Shown: positions 42,155 to 49,752 of the stretch, one piece after another | How the letters are laid out: every line of letters starts with the position of its first letter | Numbering within the stretch: position 1 is the first letter of the stretch | Origin: Streptomyces sp. NBC_00239 | Lineage (GTDB): Bacteria > Actinomycetota > Actinomycetes > Streptomycetales > Streptomycetaceae | Reading direction: 5' to 3' | DNA: 64,000 bases | Assembly: GCF_036194065.1 (NCBI RefSeq) | Contig: NZ_CP108097.1 | Span: 239,921 to 303,920, forward strand | The notes under the pieces: generated by a model | Database searches by the model: none | The model's input: only the letters and a program-made list of their open reading frames with translations | What the model was told of the DNA's origin: nothing | Position numbers and translations under genes: made by a program

Positions 42155-43467
42155 AGGGACACCGCCACCTTTTTCTCCTTGGCGGCCTCGGCGCGCATGG
42201 CGGCGCACTTGCCGTGCTGGCAGCTGCCGGCGGCGCACGCGTCCTCGGCGGCGGCGGAGGCCGCGGCGGGGACGGCGGGCGATACGGCGGCGGGCGGTAC
42301 GGCGGCGATCGGGACGGTGGCGGCCGGGGCGGCGACGCGCGCGGCGGCGCACTTCTCGTGCCCGCAGGTCCCGGCGGCGCAGGCGTCCTCGGTCGCGGCG
42401 GCGAGCGGGACCGTGGGCGCCTCGGCGGGCGCCGGGGCGGGCGACGGGACGGCGACGAGCGCCTCCACGGGCCGGACCGGCGCGGTCTTGGCGGCCGCCT
42501 GCTGCTTGGCCTGCAGGTGCAGGAACCACAGGAACAGGCCGCGGATCCCGCAGACGATCGCGGTGGCGAAGAAGATGCCGTACGTGATGTTCACGGCCAT
42601 CAGCAGGCCGTAGACGGCGGCGACACCGGCGCCGAACGCGATCTGCGAGGACTTCTTCGAGGGCGAGGTACCCGGGTCGGTGACCATGTAGTTGGTGAAG
42701 AGCACGAAGGCCGTGCCCGTCATCATGCCGAGGGCCGCGGGGATGGACGTGTCGAACATCCAGCCTCGGATGATCGCCTGGAGGGCGAAGCCCACGAGCC
42801 AGCCCATGATGAGCGGCATGCGGTTGGTGAGCTTGGCGTTGAGCATCGTGCCGAGCGTGATGATGACCGCCGGGAGGATCCAGTCACCGGGGCCGGTGGT
42901 GCCCGTCAGGTACTCGGTGAAGTGGTACGGCGGGGCGATGCTGGCCCAGGGGAACAGCACCAGGATGATCATGATGCCGAAGTTCGACGGGTTCATGTAG
43001 TGCCGCATGCGGCCCTTCACCGGGGCGCGCAGCACGTGCTTGGTGCCGACGGCCACGATGACGCCGAACATCATGACCCACCAGCGGTCATTGGTGTAGG
43101 TGAGCATGTTGACCGCGAGGCTGGTGATGTGCGCGGGGAGCAGGAACTCCATGAGTCCCTTGCGGCCGCCGCCCGCGTAGCGCGGGGCACGGCCCTCGCC
43201 CTTGGCACTGATCCATTCGAGGACGATCTCGGTGGTGTAGCCGGTGGCCACCGCGATGAACGGCCACAGCCAGCCCTGCTCGAAACCGAGCACGGTGTAG
43301 CCGAGGACGTTCAGCACGGAGATCGAGACGGCGAACCGCTGGAGCGCCTTGATGACCTTGGGGTCGTGCCGCGGGGGCGCGGCGGGCTTGGCGGACTTGG
43401 CTGGGCTGCCGGCGGCAGCGGTGGGGGCAGCGGCCGTGGGGGGCACTGCGCTGGTGTGAGAAGACAT
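42151..43467 (-). CDS. unbU: UnbU (E5), membrane protein with duplicated C-terminal Cys motif
   Basis: A 438-residue membrane protein of the enediyne UnbU family, distantly RnfD/NqrB-like. After a Pro/Ala-rich N-terminus there are about eight to ten transmembrane segments (for example FAVSISVLNVLGYTVLGF, SNFGIMIILVLFPWASI, DWILPAVIITLGTML, AFGAGVAAVYGLLMAV). MVTDPGTSPSKKSSQIAFG matches the RnfD-like pattern. The C-terminal tail of about 110 residues is Ala/Pro-rich and contains two copies of a cysteine motif, DACAAGTCGHEKCAA and DACAAGSCQHGKCAA. The start follows AGGAGAAG, and the stop overlaps PKSE. The family is needed for warhead formation; a redox or transport function is likely. Confidence 0.93.
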   Translation of the reverse strand: MSSHTSAVPPTAAAPTAAAGSPAKSAKPAAPPRHDPKVIKALQRFAVSISVLNVLGYTVLGFEQGWLWPFIAVATGYTTEIVLEWISAKGEGRAPRYAGGGRKGLMEFLLPAHITSLAVNMLTYTNDRWWVMMFGVIVAVGTKHVLRAPVKGRMRHYMNPSNFGIMIILVLFPWASIAPPYHFTEYLTGTTGPGDWILPAVIITLGTMLNAKLTNRMPLIMGWLVGFALQAIIRGWMFDTSIPAALGMMTGTAFVLFTNYMVTDPGTSPSKKSSQIAFGAGVAAVYGLLMAVNITYGIFFATAIVCGIRGLFLWFLHLQAKQQAAAKTAPVRPVEALVAVPSPAPAPAEAPTVPLAAATEDACAAGTCGHEKCAAARVAAPAATVPIAAVPPAAVSPAVPAAASAAAEDACAAGSCQHGKCAAMRAEAAKEKKVAVSL

Positions 43468-43469
43468 GT

Positions 43470-45398
43470 CTACTTCTCCTTGGCCTCGGTACCGAGCTGG
43501 ACCGAGTGCCAGCCGGGGCTCAGCGTGAGAGCCTGCTTGCGGACCTGGCCGGTCGTGTCCCGCCAGGAGATGCTGGCCTGGACGGGTCCGGAGACCTTGC
43601 CGAGACCGATGTGGACGTCGGTGCTGCGCTTGCCGGAGTGGCCGCTGCCGCCGTCGACGCGGCCCAGCAGGACCTTGCCGTCGGGGAAGTTGACCCGTAC
43701 CTGGGCGCCGACCACGGGGGATCCCTTGTCGTCGACGAGCTTCAGGCCCAGGAAGTCGTTCTTCGCGGGGCTGAGGTTGCAGTAGAAGACCGGGGCGTCC
43801 CACTGCCGGGCCACCACGAAGTCCAGGCGGCCGTCGCCGTCGGCGTCACCGGTGGCGATACCGCGGGTGGGCACGGGCACGTCGAGCCCGAGCTCGGGGG
43901 AGATGTTGTCGTACTTGCCGCCGTTGCGGGTCCAGAAGCGCAGGTACTGGTCGCCGGCGAGGTCGTCGCCGGCCTCGACCTTCGGCCAGGCGCCGGGGTG
44001 GCGCACCAGCAGGTCGTTGGCGGTGGCGAGCTCCTGGAGCTGCGCCCAGCGGCTGCGCTTGCCCTTCACGAAGCCGGTGGCCTGGGTGATCTCCGGGCGG
44101 CCGTCGTTGTCGAAGTCCGCCATCTTGGCGTCCCAGCCCCAGCCGGACCAGGCCGTGTTGAGGGAAGCGCTCTCGTCCTTCCAGGGCGCCTTCTTGTCGC
44201 TCATCTTGCGGTGCAGGTCGTCCAGGTTCTTCGCCTTGCTGATGAAGGTGTAGTTGGACTCCTGGATGCCGAACGAGGTCGTGATGTTGGACAGGAAGGC
44301 GTCGAGGATGCCGTCGCCGTTCAGGTCGGCCCAGTCGATGCCCATGCCCTTGAAGGAGCTGCGCCCGATCTCCTTGGACTTCGGCATGATCCCGTTGTGG
44401 CTGGCCTTCACCTCGACGAACTTGAGCTCGCCCGGGGTGGACCGGTTGTGCAGCAGCGTCGTGGAACCGAAGTCGAGGCCGAGGTACAGCTCGGGCAGCA
44501 GGTCGCCGTCGACGTCCGTGGCCGAGGCGGCCAGCGTCCAGCCCTTCTCACGGCCCTCGGGGACGACCTTGTCCGCCGGGATCCACTTGTAGCCGCCGGG
44601 GGTCTTGAGGAAGAAGTGCCCGCCGCCGCCGTTCTGCGCGTGCGACATGGAGTCGTTCATCGTGACCCCGCCGTCCTTGGTGTCGTCCAGGACGGGGCTC
44701 TCGGGGAAGTAGTTGCCGATGTAGAGGTCCTTGTGGCCGTCACCGTCGAAGTCCGCGACGGCGGCCGCGTTGGAGTTCCACAGCGGGCCGGTGTAGATGC
44801 CGCCGCCGGCGCCCGGCACCAGCTCGATCGGCTCGAAGCACTCCATCTTGGGCGGCATCTTCTTGTCCCAGGCCATCTTCTTCTGCTGGAAGATCACCGG
44901 GGTGCGGCCCCAGTAGTAGACGAGGAGGTCGGTGGCGCCGTCCTCGTTGAAGTCACCGGGGACACAGCCGATGGGGGCGCTGTACTTGCTCTTGGGCAGC
45001 GGCGCCATGTCCAGCGCGAAGGGCTCGTACGTGGCGCTCTTGCGGCCCGGGACGGGGGCCGGGGTGATGACCGCCTGGTCGATCCGGGGGTCGGTGATGC
45101 ACAGGTCGTTGGGGAGCCCGTCGTTGTCGATGTCGTTCATCGCGACACCGGCGCCGACCGAGGAGATCCACGCCTCGATGTGCTTGTACGCCTTGTTCAC
45201 CTTGCGGACGGTCTGCTGCTTGAAGCCGGCCGGCATGGCGATGGACATCGGCTCGAACTGGAAGGACTTGGCGAGTTCCCGCTTCTCGGCCGCGGACGAC
45301 TCGTCCGGCTTCACCGCATAGAAAGCGCTCACCATGACGACGAGGGCCACAATTCCTGCTGCCTGCCTACGCAGCCAGGAGACTGGATTCTGCGTCAT
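43470..45398 (-). CDS. unbV: UnbV (E4), FG-GAP/VCBS repeat protein
   Basis: A 642-residue protein that starts with a short basic stretch and one hydrophobic segment (RRQAAGIVALVVMVSAFYAV), so it is probably exported or anchored with the repeats outside. It contains at least seven calcium-binding-like repeats of FG-GAP/VCBS type: NDIDNDG, GDFNEDG, ADFDGDG, TDVDGD, ADLNGDG, ADFDNDG and GDADGDG. These form a beta-propeller, followed by a C-terminal ASPIC/UnbV domain (LGLKLVDDKGSPVVGAQVRV... IGLGKVSGPVQASISWRDTTGQVRK). It is an invariant enediyne cassette member of unknown biochemical role. ATG 45398 overlaps the UnbL stop by 4 nt. Confidence 0.95.
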   Translation of the reverse strand: MTQNPVSWLRRQAAGIVALVVMVSAFYAVKPDESSAAEKRELAKSFQFEPMSIAMPAGFKQQTVRKVNKAYKHIEAWISSVGAGVAMNDIDNDGLPNDLCITDPRIDQAVITPAPVPGRKSATYEPFALDMAPLPKSKYSAPIGCVPGDFNEDGATDLLVYYWGRTPVIFQQKKMAWDKKMPPKMECFEPIELVPGAGGGIYTGPLWNSNAAAVADFDGDGHKDLYIGNYFPESPVLDDTKDGGVTMNDSMSHAQNGGGGHFFLKTPGGYKWIPADKVVPEGREKGWTLAASATDVDGDLLPELYLGLDFGSTTLLHNRSTPGELKFVEVKASHNGIMPKSKEIGRSSFKGMGIDWADLNGDGILDAFLSNITTSFGIQESNYTFISKAKNLDDLHRKMSDKKAPWKDESASLNTAWSGWGWDAKMADFDNDGRPEITQATGFVKGKRSRWAQLQELATANDLLVRHPGAWPKVEAGDDLAGDQYLRFWTRNGGKYDNISPELGLDVPVPTRGIATGDADGDGRLDFVVARQWDAPVFYCNLSPAKNDFLGLKLVDDKGSPVVGAQVRVNFPDGKVLLGRVDGGSGHSGKRSTDVHIGLGKVSGPVQASISWRDTTGQVRKQALTLSPGWHSVQLGTEAKEK

Positions 45399-46378
45399 GC
45401 GCTCGCTCCTTTCTGGGAGTACGCGGGAACGACGATTTGCCGGGCGATCTCCTGCCGCCAGGTTTCGAATGCGGGAATCGCGCCGCCGTCGCAGCCGGTC
45501 GGGCGCGTCTCCAGGCAGACCCGGGAGGCCTCCTCCGGGGTGCGGCCGGCGCACAGCACGCGCGACGCCATCTTGGTGTGGTCGATGATGGTGCCGGCCT
45601 TGACCCGGGCCTCGGAGGCGAAGGCGGAGCCCTGCGCGAGGTTGGGCAGGTGCTTGCCCGCGTGCTCGGCGAAGCGCTTGAGCTCCGTCTCGTCGGCGCT
45701 GCCCGCGTAGGTGCAGGCGAGGCCGGAGCCGGCGTACAGGTCGCCGTGCCGGTGCTCGGGGTACGCGGCGATCAGACCGGCCACCACGTCGGGGTCGGTG
45801 CCGCCGACGAACCACAGGGCCCGGCCGATGCCCTGGTCGAGGACCCGCTGGCTGTAGGTGTCGTCGCCGCCCTTCCAGCTGAACGGGTGCGTGAGGTGCG
45901 GCTTGCGGACGTAGGCGTCCGTCTTGAAGTACGCCTGGTGGAAGCCGTATCCGTCGAGGATCAGCCAGCGCAGGACCGGGTCGATCTCCGTCACGTCCGG
46001 CCACAGGAACTTCGGCAGCCGGGCCATCGCCCAGCCGACGCCGACCCAGATCATGTAGTCGTGGCGGGCGCCCTCGCCCTCCAGGAAGCCGGCCAGCCGC
46101 TTGCTGCCCGTCAGCGAGTCGAGCATCACGGCGCCCATGCCGGCGCCCTCGTACGCGAATCCGCGGTAGGCACGGGGAACGGTCTCCAGCCACTCCTCGG
46201 CCTCCGCCGCGGAACGGGCCTCGACCGCATAGGCGTAACCCTGGAGGAACGTGGCCCCCACGGTTTCCAGCTGATTCTTCGCTTCCGGGTTCTTGACGTG
46301 GAAACCGCGCCGATCCAGATGCGTTTCCCGGACATTGGGTGTGAGGACTCGGCGCCTCAGCGCACGCAACATGGACAC
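45395..46378 (-). CDS. unbL: UnbL (E3), DUF1702 protein
   Basis: A 327-residue DUF1702 protein. LRRRVLTPNVRETHLDRRGFHVKNPEAKNQLETVGATFLQGYAYAVEARS is the family start. GFAYEGAGMGAVMLDSL, GVGWAMARLPKFLWP, LILDGYGFHQAYFKTDAYV and LDQGIGRALWFVGGTDPDVVAGLIAAYP are the conserved blocks. It is the first gene of the warhead operon. The start is uncertain among TTG 46384, GTG 46378 and ATG 46372; GAGGGG lies nine bases before the GTG. Five phased 10-bp repeats and a 16-bp cluster motif lie upstream. Its function is unknown, but the gene is conserved in essentially all enediyne clusters. Confidence 0.93.
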   Translation of the reverse strand: MSMLRALRRRVLTPNVRETHLDRRGFHVKNPEAKNQLETVGATFLQGYAYAVEARSAAEAEEWLETVPRAYRGFAYEGAGMGAVMLDSLTGSKRLAGFLEGEGARHDYMIWVGVGWAMARLPKFLWPDVTEIDPVLRWLILDGYGFHQAYFKTDAYVRKPHLTHPFSWKGGDDTYSQRVLDQGIGRALWFVGGTDPDVVAGLIAAYPEHRHGDLYAGSGLACTYAGSADETELKRFAEHAGKHLPNLAQGSAFASEARVKAGTIIDHTKMASRVLCAGRTPEEASRVCLETRPTGCDGGAIPAFETWRQEIARQIVVPAYSQKGASA

Positions 46379-46420
46379 GTCCAACCGCCCCTCGTGTTTT
46401 CTCGCCTGGAATTTCCCTTA

Positions 46421-46470
46421 CTGAACCGTGCTGAACCGTGCTGAACTTTGCTGAACCGTGCTGAATTACC
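46421..46470. repeat. Five tandem 10-bp repeats upstream of the warhead operon
   Basis: CTGAACCGTG is repeated exactly at 46421, 46431 and 46451, with variants CTGAACTTTG at 46441 and CTGAATTACC at 46461. The 10-bp period places every copy on the same face of the helix. They lie 43-92 bases before the UnbL start, overlapping the expected promoter. Confidence 0.8.
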
Positions 46471-46506
46471 TGAAATTTGAATCTAGCGATCAGCCCTGCC
46501 GGAGCG

Positions 46507-46522
46507 TCTACTCCAGAAATGC
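46507..46522 (+). promoter_or_regulatory. 16-bp cluster motif, degenerate copy upstream of UnbL
   Basis: TCTACTCCAGAAATGC lies 129 bases before the UnbL start and ends directly at the stop codon of the DUF1702 paralogue. It keeps the CTCCAGAAATGC side of the consensus. It is a weaker match than most. Confidence 0.4.
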
Positions 46523-47509
46523 TCAAACGGCATTCACGAGAAGCTGTTCGCGCACTGCGGTGCGCCAGATCTCGTAGGTCGGAACCGGGCCTTTCGCGGC
46601 CAGATCGGGAGTGCTGTCGTCGGCGAGCGCGGCGGCCTTCTCGACGGTCAGCCCGGCGAGGGCGTGCACCGCGGTACGGGTGTGCTCGGGGACGGTCCGC
46701 GAGAAGTGCCGGGCCTTGGCCGCGAACACGGAGCCCTGGCCCAGGTGCCCGCGGTGCTCGCCGCTGGCGGCGTACAGCGCGGCGAGGTCCTCGGGGGTGG
46801 AGCAGCCCGCGAAGGTGGCCGCCAGCCCGACGCCGGCCCACAGGTCGGAGTGCCGGTCGGAGGCGAACCTGCGCACGGCGGCGGTCACGTTCTCTACGTG
46901 CGCGCCGTTGATGAACCACAGCGCGCGCCCGACACCCTGGTCGAACGCGCGCTGGAAGTACTCGGGGTGCCCGTCCCAGGGGTACGGGGTGTCCAGCCGC
47001 TGTTCGTCGATCCAGCGGCGGGTGTCGAAGTAGGCCCGGTCGAAGCCGTAGCCGTCGACGGCCAGCCAGCTCATCGGCGGGTAGAACTCGTCGCCGTGCA
47101 GCTCGGGCATGATCTTCTTCCACAGCGGGCGCGGCAGCTTGGCCATGGCGAAGCCGATGCCGATGTAGTTGAGGAAGATGTGCCGGCGCCCGTTGGCGCC
47201 CTCCATCAGCTCCTGGGTGCGCGGCCCCCGGCCGGGACCCATCAGGTCCCGGATGGTGGCGGCCATCGTCGCGCCCTCGTACGCGAACCCCTGGAGCTCG
47301 GGGTCGACGAGGGCGAGCCGGCGCTCGGTCTCCCACAGGTTGCGGGACTCGATGCCCCACTCGAAACCGGTGACCACCGCCTGCGGGATGCTCTCCAGCT
47401 GCGCGGTGGCGGCCGTCGGTACGACGGGGAAACCCCGTCCGGCGAAGCTGACCTCACTCAGTGAGGGAGCCATGAGCAGCTTGCGCAGAGCTCCTGTAGC
47501 CGTTGCCAC
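46523..47509 (-). CDS. Second DUF1702 protein (E2-like paralogue of UnbL)
   Basis: A 328-residue protein paralogous to UnbL: LSEVSFAGRGFPVVPTAATAQLESIPQAVVTGFEWGIESRNL, GFAYEGATMAATIRDLM, YIGIGFAMAKLPRPLWKKIMPELHGDEFYPPMSWLAVDGYGFDRAYFDTRRW and FDQGVGRALWFINGAHVENVTAAVRRF follow the UnbL blocks in order. Start GTG 47509 follows GGAGGAGG. 9-membered enediyne clusters usually carry two such genes (E2 and E3). It probably forms its own transcription unit, with a 16-bp motif copy 71 bases upstream and the repeat-bearing UnbL promoter downstream. Confidence 0.9.
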   Translation of the reverse strand: MATATGALRKLLMAPSLSEVSFAGRGFPVVPTAATAQLESIPQAVVTGFEWGIESRNLWETERRLALVDPELQGFAYEGATMAATIRDLMGPGRGPRTQELMEGANGRRHIFLNYIGIGFAMAKLPRPLWKKIMPELHGDEFYPPMSWLAVDGYGFDRAYFDTRRWIDEQRLDTPYPWDGHPEYFQRAFDQGVGRALWFINGAHVENVTAAVRRFASDRHSDLWAGVGLAATFAGCSTPEDLAALYAASGEHRGHLGQGSVFAAKARHFSRTVPEHTRTAVHALAGLTVEKAAALADDSTPDLAAKGPVPTYEIWRTAVREQLLVNAV

Positions 47510-47579
47510 TGTGCCTCCTCCAGGGGCCACCGGGGGTGGTGGCAGGAGGCCTCATCGTCTTAAGCCGCTATAGCACGCG

Positions 47580-47595
47580 TCATCTTCGGGAATGC
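47580..47595 (+). promoter_or_regulatory. 16-bp cluster motif upstream of the DUF1702 paralogue
   Basis: TCATCTTCGGGAATGC; toward the minus-strand gene it reads GCATTCCCGAAGATGA. Fourteen of sixteen positions match the copy at 2875. Confidence 0.6.
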
Positions 47596-47662
47596 GTAAC
47601 TCGGCTTGTAGATCAGCCGATTAAGCGGGTCCCGCAGCCACTTTCGGCGCGACTTGAGGAAG

Positions 47663-48106
47663 TCAGCGAATACGCCGAACCGCTACTTCTTCCCCGACGA
47701 CGTCTCGCTCACACTTCGCGCAGTCCAGCCGGACGTGGACGTGGCCGTCGCAGCCGATGTGTTCGGCCCGCCGCGGCGGCCCCTCCTCCAGCGGCAGGTT
47801 GCGGTCGCCCCACTGCATGAGGGCGATCACGGCGGTGGCCAGGTCCCGCCCCATGGGCGTCAGCGGGTACTCGTGCCGCACGGGCTTGTCCTGGTAGGGC
47901 ACCTTCTCCATGATGCCGAGCTCCACGAGGCGGCCGAGCCGGGCGGTGAGCACGTTGCGTGCGATCGGGAACTGCCCCATGAAGCCGTCGAACCGCTTCA
48001 CGCCCAGCAGCGCGGAGCGGACGATCAGCAGACTCCAGCGCTCGCCGATCACTTCCAGGGACCTGGCGAGATTGCAGTCCTGGCCTTCATAGGTTCTCTT
48101 CAGCAT
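47663..48106 (-). CDS. HxlR-family winged-helix regulator
   Basis: A 147-residue HxlR-type regulator. CNLARSLEVIGERWSLLIVRSALLGVKRFDGFMGQFPIARNVLTARLGRLVELGIMEKVPYQDKPVRHEYPLTPMGRDLATAVIALMQWGDRNL is the complete family signature, with the recognition helix around IARNVLTARLGRL and the wing at DKPVRHEYPLT. The C-terminal part adds HVRLDCAKCERDV with a C-x-x-C pair that could bind metal or sense redox state. ATG 48106 has only a weak RBS. It diverges from the membrane-protein pair at 48249, with two facing copies of the 16-bp motif between them. Confidence 0.9.
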   Translation of the reverse strand: MLKRTYEGQDCNLARSLEVIGERWSLLIVRSALLGVKRFDGFMGQFPIARNVLTARLGRLVELGIMEKVPYQDKPVRHEYPLTPMGRDLATAVIALMQWGDRNLPLEEGPPRRAEHIGCDGHVHVRLDCAKCERDVVGEEVAVRRIR

Positions 48107-48136
48107 GCCGCCAAGGTAACTGCTGAGTTGCGTGAA

Positions 48137-48185
48137 AGGACCCTCTGATTGCCGGTCGAGTTCAAGTCCGCAATCCCAAAGAAGA
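48137..48185. promoter_or_regulatory. Inverted pair of the 16-bp cluster motif (degenerate)
   Basis: AGGACCCTCTGATTGC at 48137-48152 faces the HxlR gene. GCAATCCCAAAGAAGA at 48170-48185 faces the membrane-protein operon. The GCAATC half is exact in both copies; the other half is weaker. Confidence 0.45.
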
Positions 48186-48248
48186 CCCGCGCCCGTAACC
48201 ACTGCTGAGATAGCGTCCGGATCCGGATCCGGAGCATGGAGGCCTCTG

Positions 48249-48806
48249 ATGGCGACAGGAACGCAGGCAACCCCCGTCAAGAGCAGTGTCATGGACACGC
48301 TCAACAGCAAGTACCACAAGGTAGGCCTGCGGGTCTTCCTCGTCCTCGTGCTCGCGCACTGGGCGGAGCACCTGACCCAGGCCATCCAGATCTACGTGCT
48401 GGGCTGGTCGCTGCCCGAGGCGCGCGGCGTGCTCGGCGTGCCGTTCCCGTGGCTGGTCAAGTCCGAGTGGATGCACTACGGCTACGCGCTGCTGATGCTC
48501 GTCGGCTTCATCATGTTCCGCCGCGGCTTCACCGGCGCCTCGCGCACCTGGTGGAACACCACCCTGGGCATCCAGATCTGGCACCACTTCGAGCACCTGC
48601 TGCTCCTGTGCCAGGCCCTGGCCGGCGCGTTCATCGCGGGCAAGGCCGTCCCGACCAGCGTCCTGCAGCTCGTCTTCCCGCGCGTGGAACTGCACCTCTT
48701 CTACAACGCGCTGGTCACCATCCCGATGATCGTCGCCATGGTGCTGCACACCCGCGCCCGCGCGGACAACGCCTCGGCCCGCTGCGACTGCGCCCTCACC
48801 GCATGA
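48249..48806 (+). CDS. Membrane protein with HxxEH/HHFEH motifs, unknown
   Basis: A 185-residue integral membrane protein with about four transmembrane segments. The first hydrophobic helix runs VGLRVFLVLVLAHWAEHLTQAIQIYVLGW, the second MHYGYALLMLVGFIMF, the third IWHHFEHLLLLCQALAGAFIAG and the last FYNALVTIPMIVAMVLHT. The intramembrane motifs HWAEH and HHFEH, plus ELHLF, suggest a His/Glu metal site of the kind seen in membrane oxygenases and reductases. ATG 48249 follows GGAGG. It overlaps the next gene by 4 nt and is preceded by the cluster motif. I do not recognise a named family; it may act in warhead redox chemistry or export. Confidence 0.7.
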   Translation: MATGTQATPVKSSVMDTLNSKYHKVGLRVFLVLVLAHWAEHLTQAIQIYVLGWSLPEARGVLGVPFPWLVKSEWMHYGYALLMLVGFIMFRRGFTGASRTWWNTTLGIQIWHHFEHLLLLCQALAGAFIAGKAVPTSVLQLVFPRVELHLFYNALVTIPMIVAMVLHTRARADNASARCDCALTA

Positions 48807-49261
48807 CCGCCGCCCGCCGCCCCTCGGGGTTCGCGGGCTCCCTGCTCCTGGCACTGGCCTGCCTCCTGCTGTACGTGGCCCTGCCCAACCTCGGCAACGT
48901 GGCGCGGGCGGCGACGGCCGACGGGGTGGCGGGCTCGTTCACGGCAGGGCGGCTCAGCTGCATATCCCACCCGGGCCACGAGACCTGCGAGTGGTCGGGC
49001 ACGTTCCGCTCCACCGACGGCACCGTGCTCCGCGAGGGCATCACGCTCTACGGCAGCAGCCGCGAGTCCCTGGCCATCGGCCGCGCCGCCCCCGCGGTGG
49101 ACGTGGGCAACCCCGGCCGCGTCTACCGGCCCGGCGGCTCGTACGAATGGATCTTCACCGTGGCGCTCCTCCTCGCGGGCTACGGCCTCCTGGCCTACCT
49201 GGCCCGCCGCCACCTCCTGCCGCCACGGCCCCCCGCCCGCGCCGCACTTCCAGCGACGTAA
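48803..49261 (+). CDS. Bitopic membrane protein with extracytoplasmic Cys pair, unknown
   Basis: A 152-residue protein. Transmembrane segment 1 is FAGSLLLALACLLLYVALPNLG. A loop domain of about 80 residues follows, with GRLSCISHPGHETCEWSGTFRSTDGTVLREGITLYG, whose two Cys could form a disulfide outside the membrane. Transmembrane segment 2 is WIFTVALLLAGYGLLAYLA. The ATG overlaps the previous stop (ATGA), so it is translationally coupled to the His-motif membrane protein and the two probably work as a complex. The loop fold resembles small DUF3592-like domains. Function is unknown. Confidence 0.7.
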   Translation: MTAARRPSGFAGSLLLALACLLLYVALPNLGNVARAATADGVAGSFTAGRLSCISHPGHETCEWSGTFRSTDGTVLREGITLYGSSRESLAIGRAAPAVDVGNPGRVYRPGGSYEWIFTVALLLAGYGLLAYLARRHLLPPRPPARAALPAT

Positions 49262-49361
49262 GCACCCCCTCCGAACGGCCCGCTCTCCCGACACCCCCGC
49301 CGGGAGACCGGGCCGTCCCCATCCCCACCCGACACCCCCATCCCCACCGACGTTCCACTCC

Positions 49362-49499
49362 ACCCCCGCCGGCGTTCGAGGCGGGGCTCGGCCCAAGCGG
49401 GCCACATCCAGCCCCGCCGGCGTTTGAGGCGCGGGTGCGGGCAGAGCCCACTCCAGCCCCGCCGGCGTTTGAGGCGCGGGGTCTGGGGCGGAGCCCCAG
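49362..49499. repeat. Three copies of a Streptomyces intergenic repeat
   Basis: CCGGCGTTTGAGGCGCGGG and flanking CCAGCCCCG and GGGGCGGAGCCCC segments occur three times in tandem, the first copy degenerate. The interval 49262-49752 has no gene otherwise; it ends with a hairpin (49549-49594) and short CCGTACGGGTC direct repeats at about 49720-49765. Confidence 0.7.
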
Positions 49500-49548
49500 C
49501 AGGGCGACCCGGCCGGCGCCGACCACCCGCTCCGCCCGGAACGCGGAA

Positions 49549-49594
49549 CGCCCCGCCCCTCCGTCGCGGGGGATGAAGACGGAGGGGCGGGGCG
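49549..49594. terminator. Hairpin terminator between converging genes
   Basis: A perfect 17-bp inverted repeat (49549-49565 with 49578-49594) with a 12-nt loop lies between the membrane-protein operon and the IS701-like gene. Confidence 0.75.
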
Positions 49595-49752
49595 GATCGG
49601 CCGGGAGGCCGGCCGGGGGGACCGACTGCCGGGCCGAGCACGGGGGGCAGACCGCCGAAAGAGCGGCCGGGCCGTTCAGGGGGCAGGACCGTGCGGGGAG
49701 GCAACGCCCTGCGGATCAGCCCGTACGGGTCGTACGGGTCGGACCGTACGGG

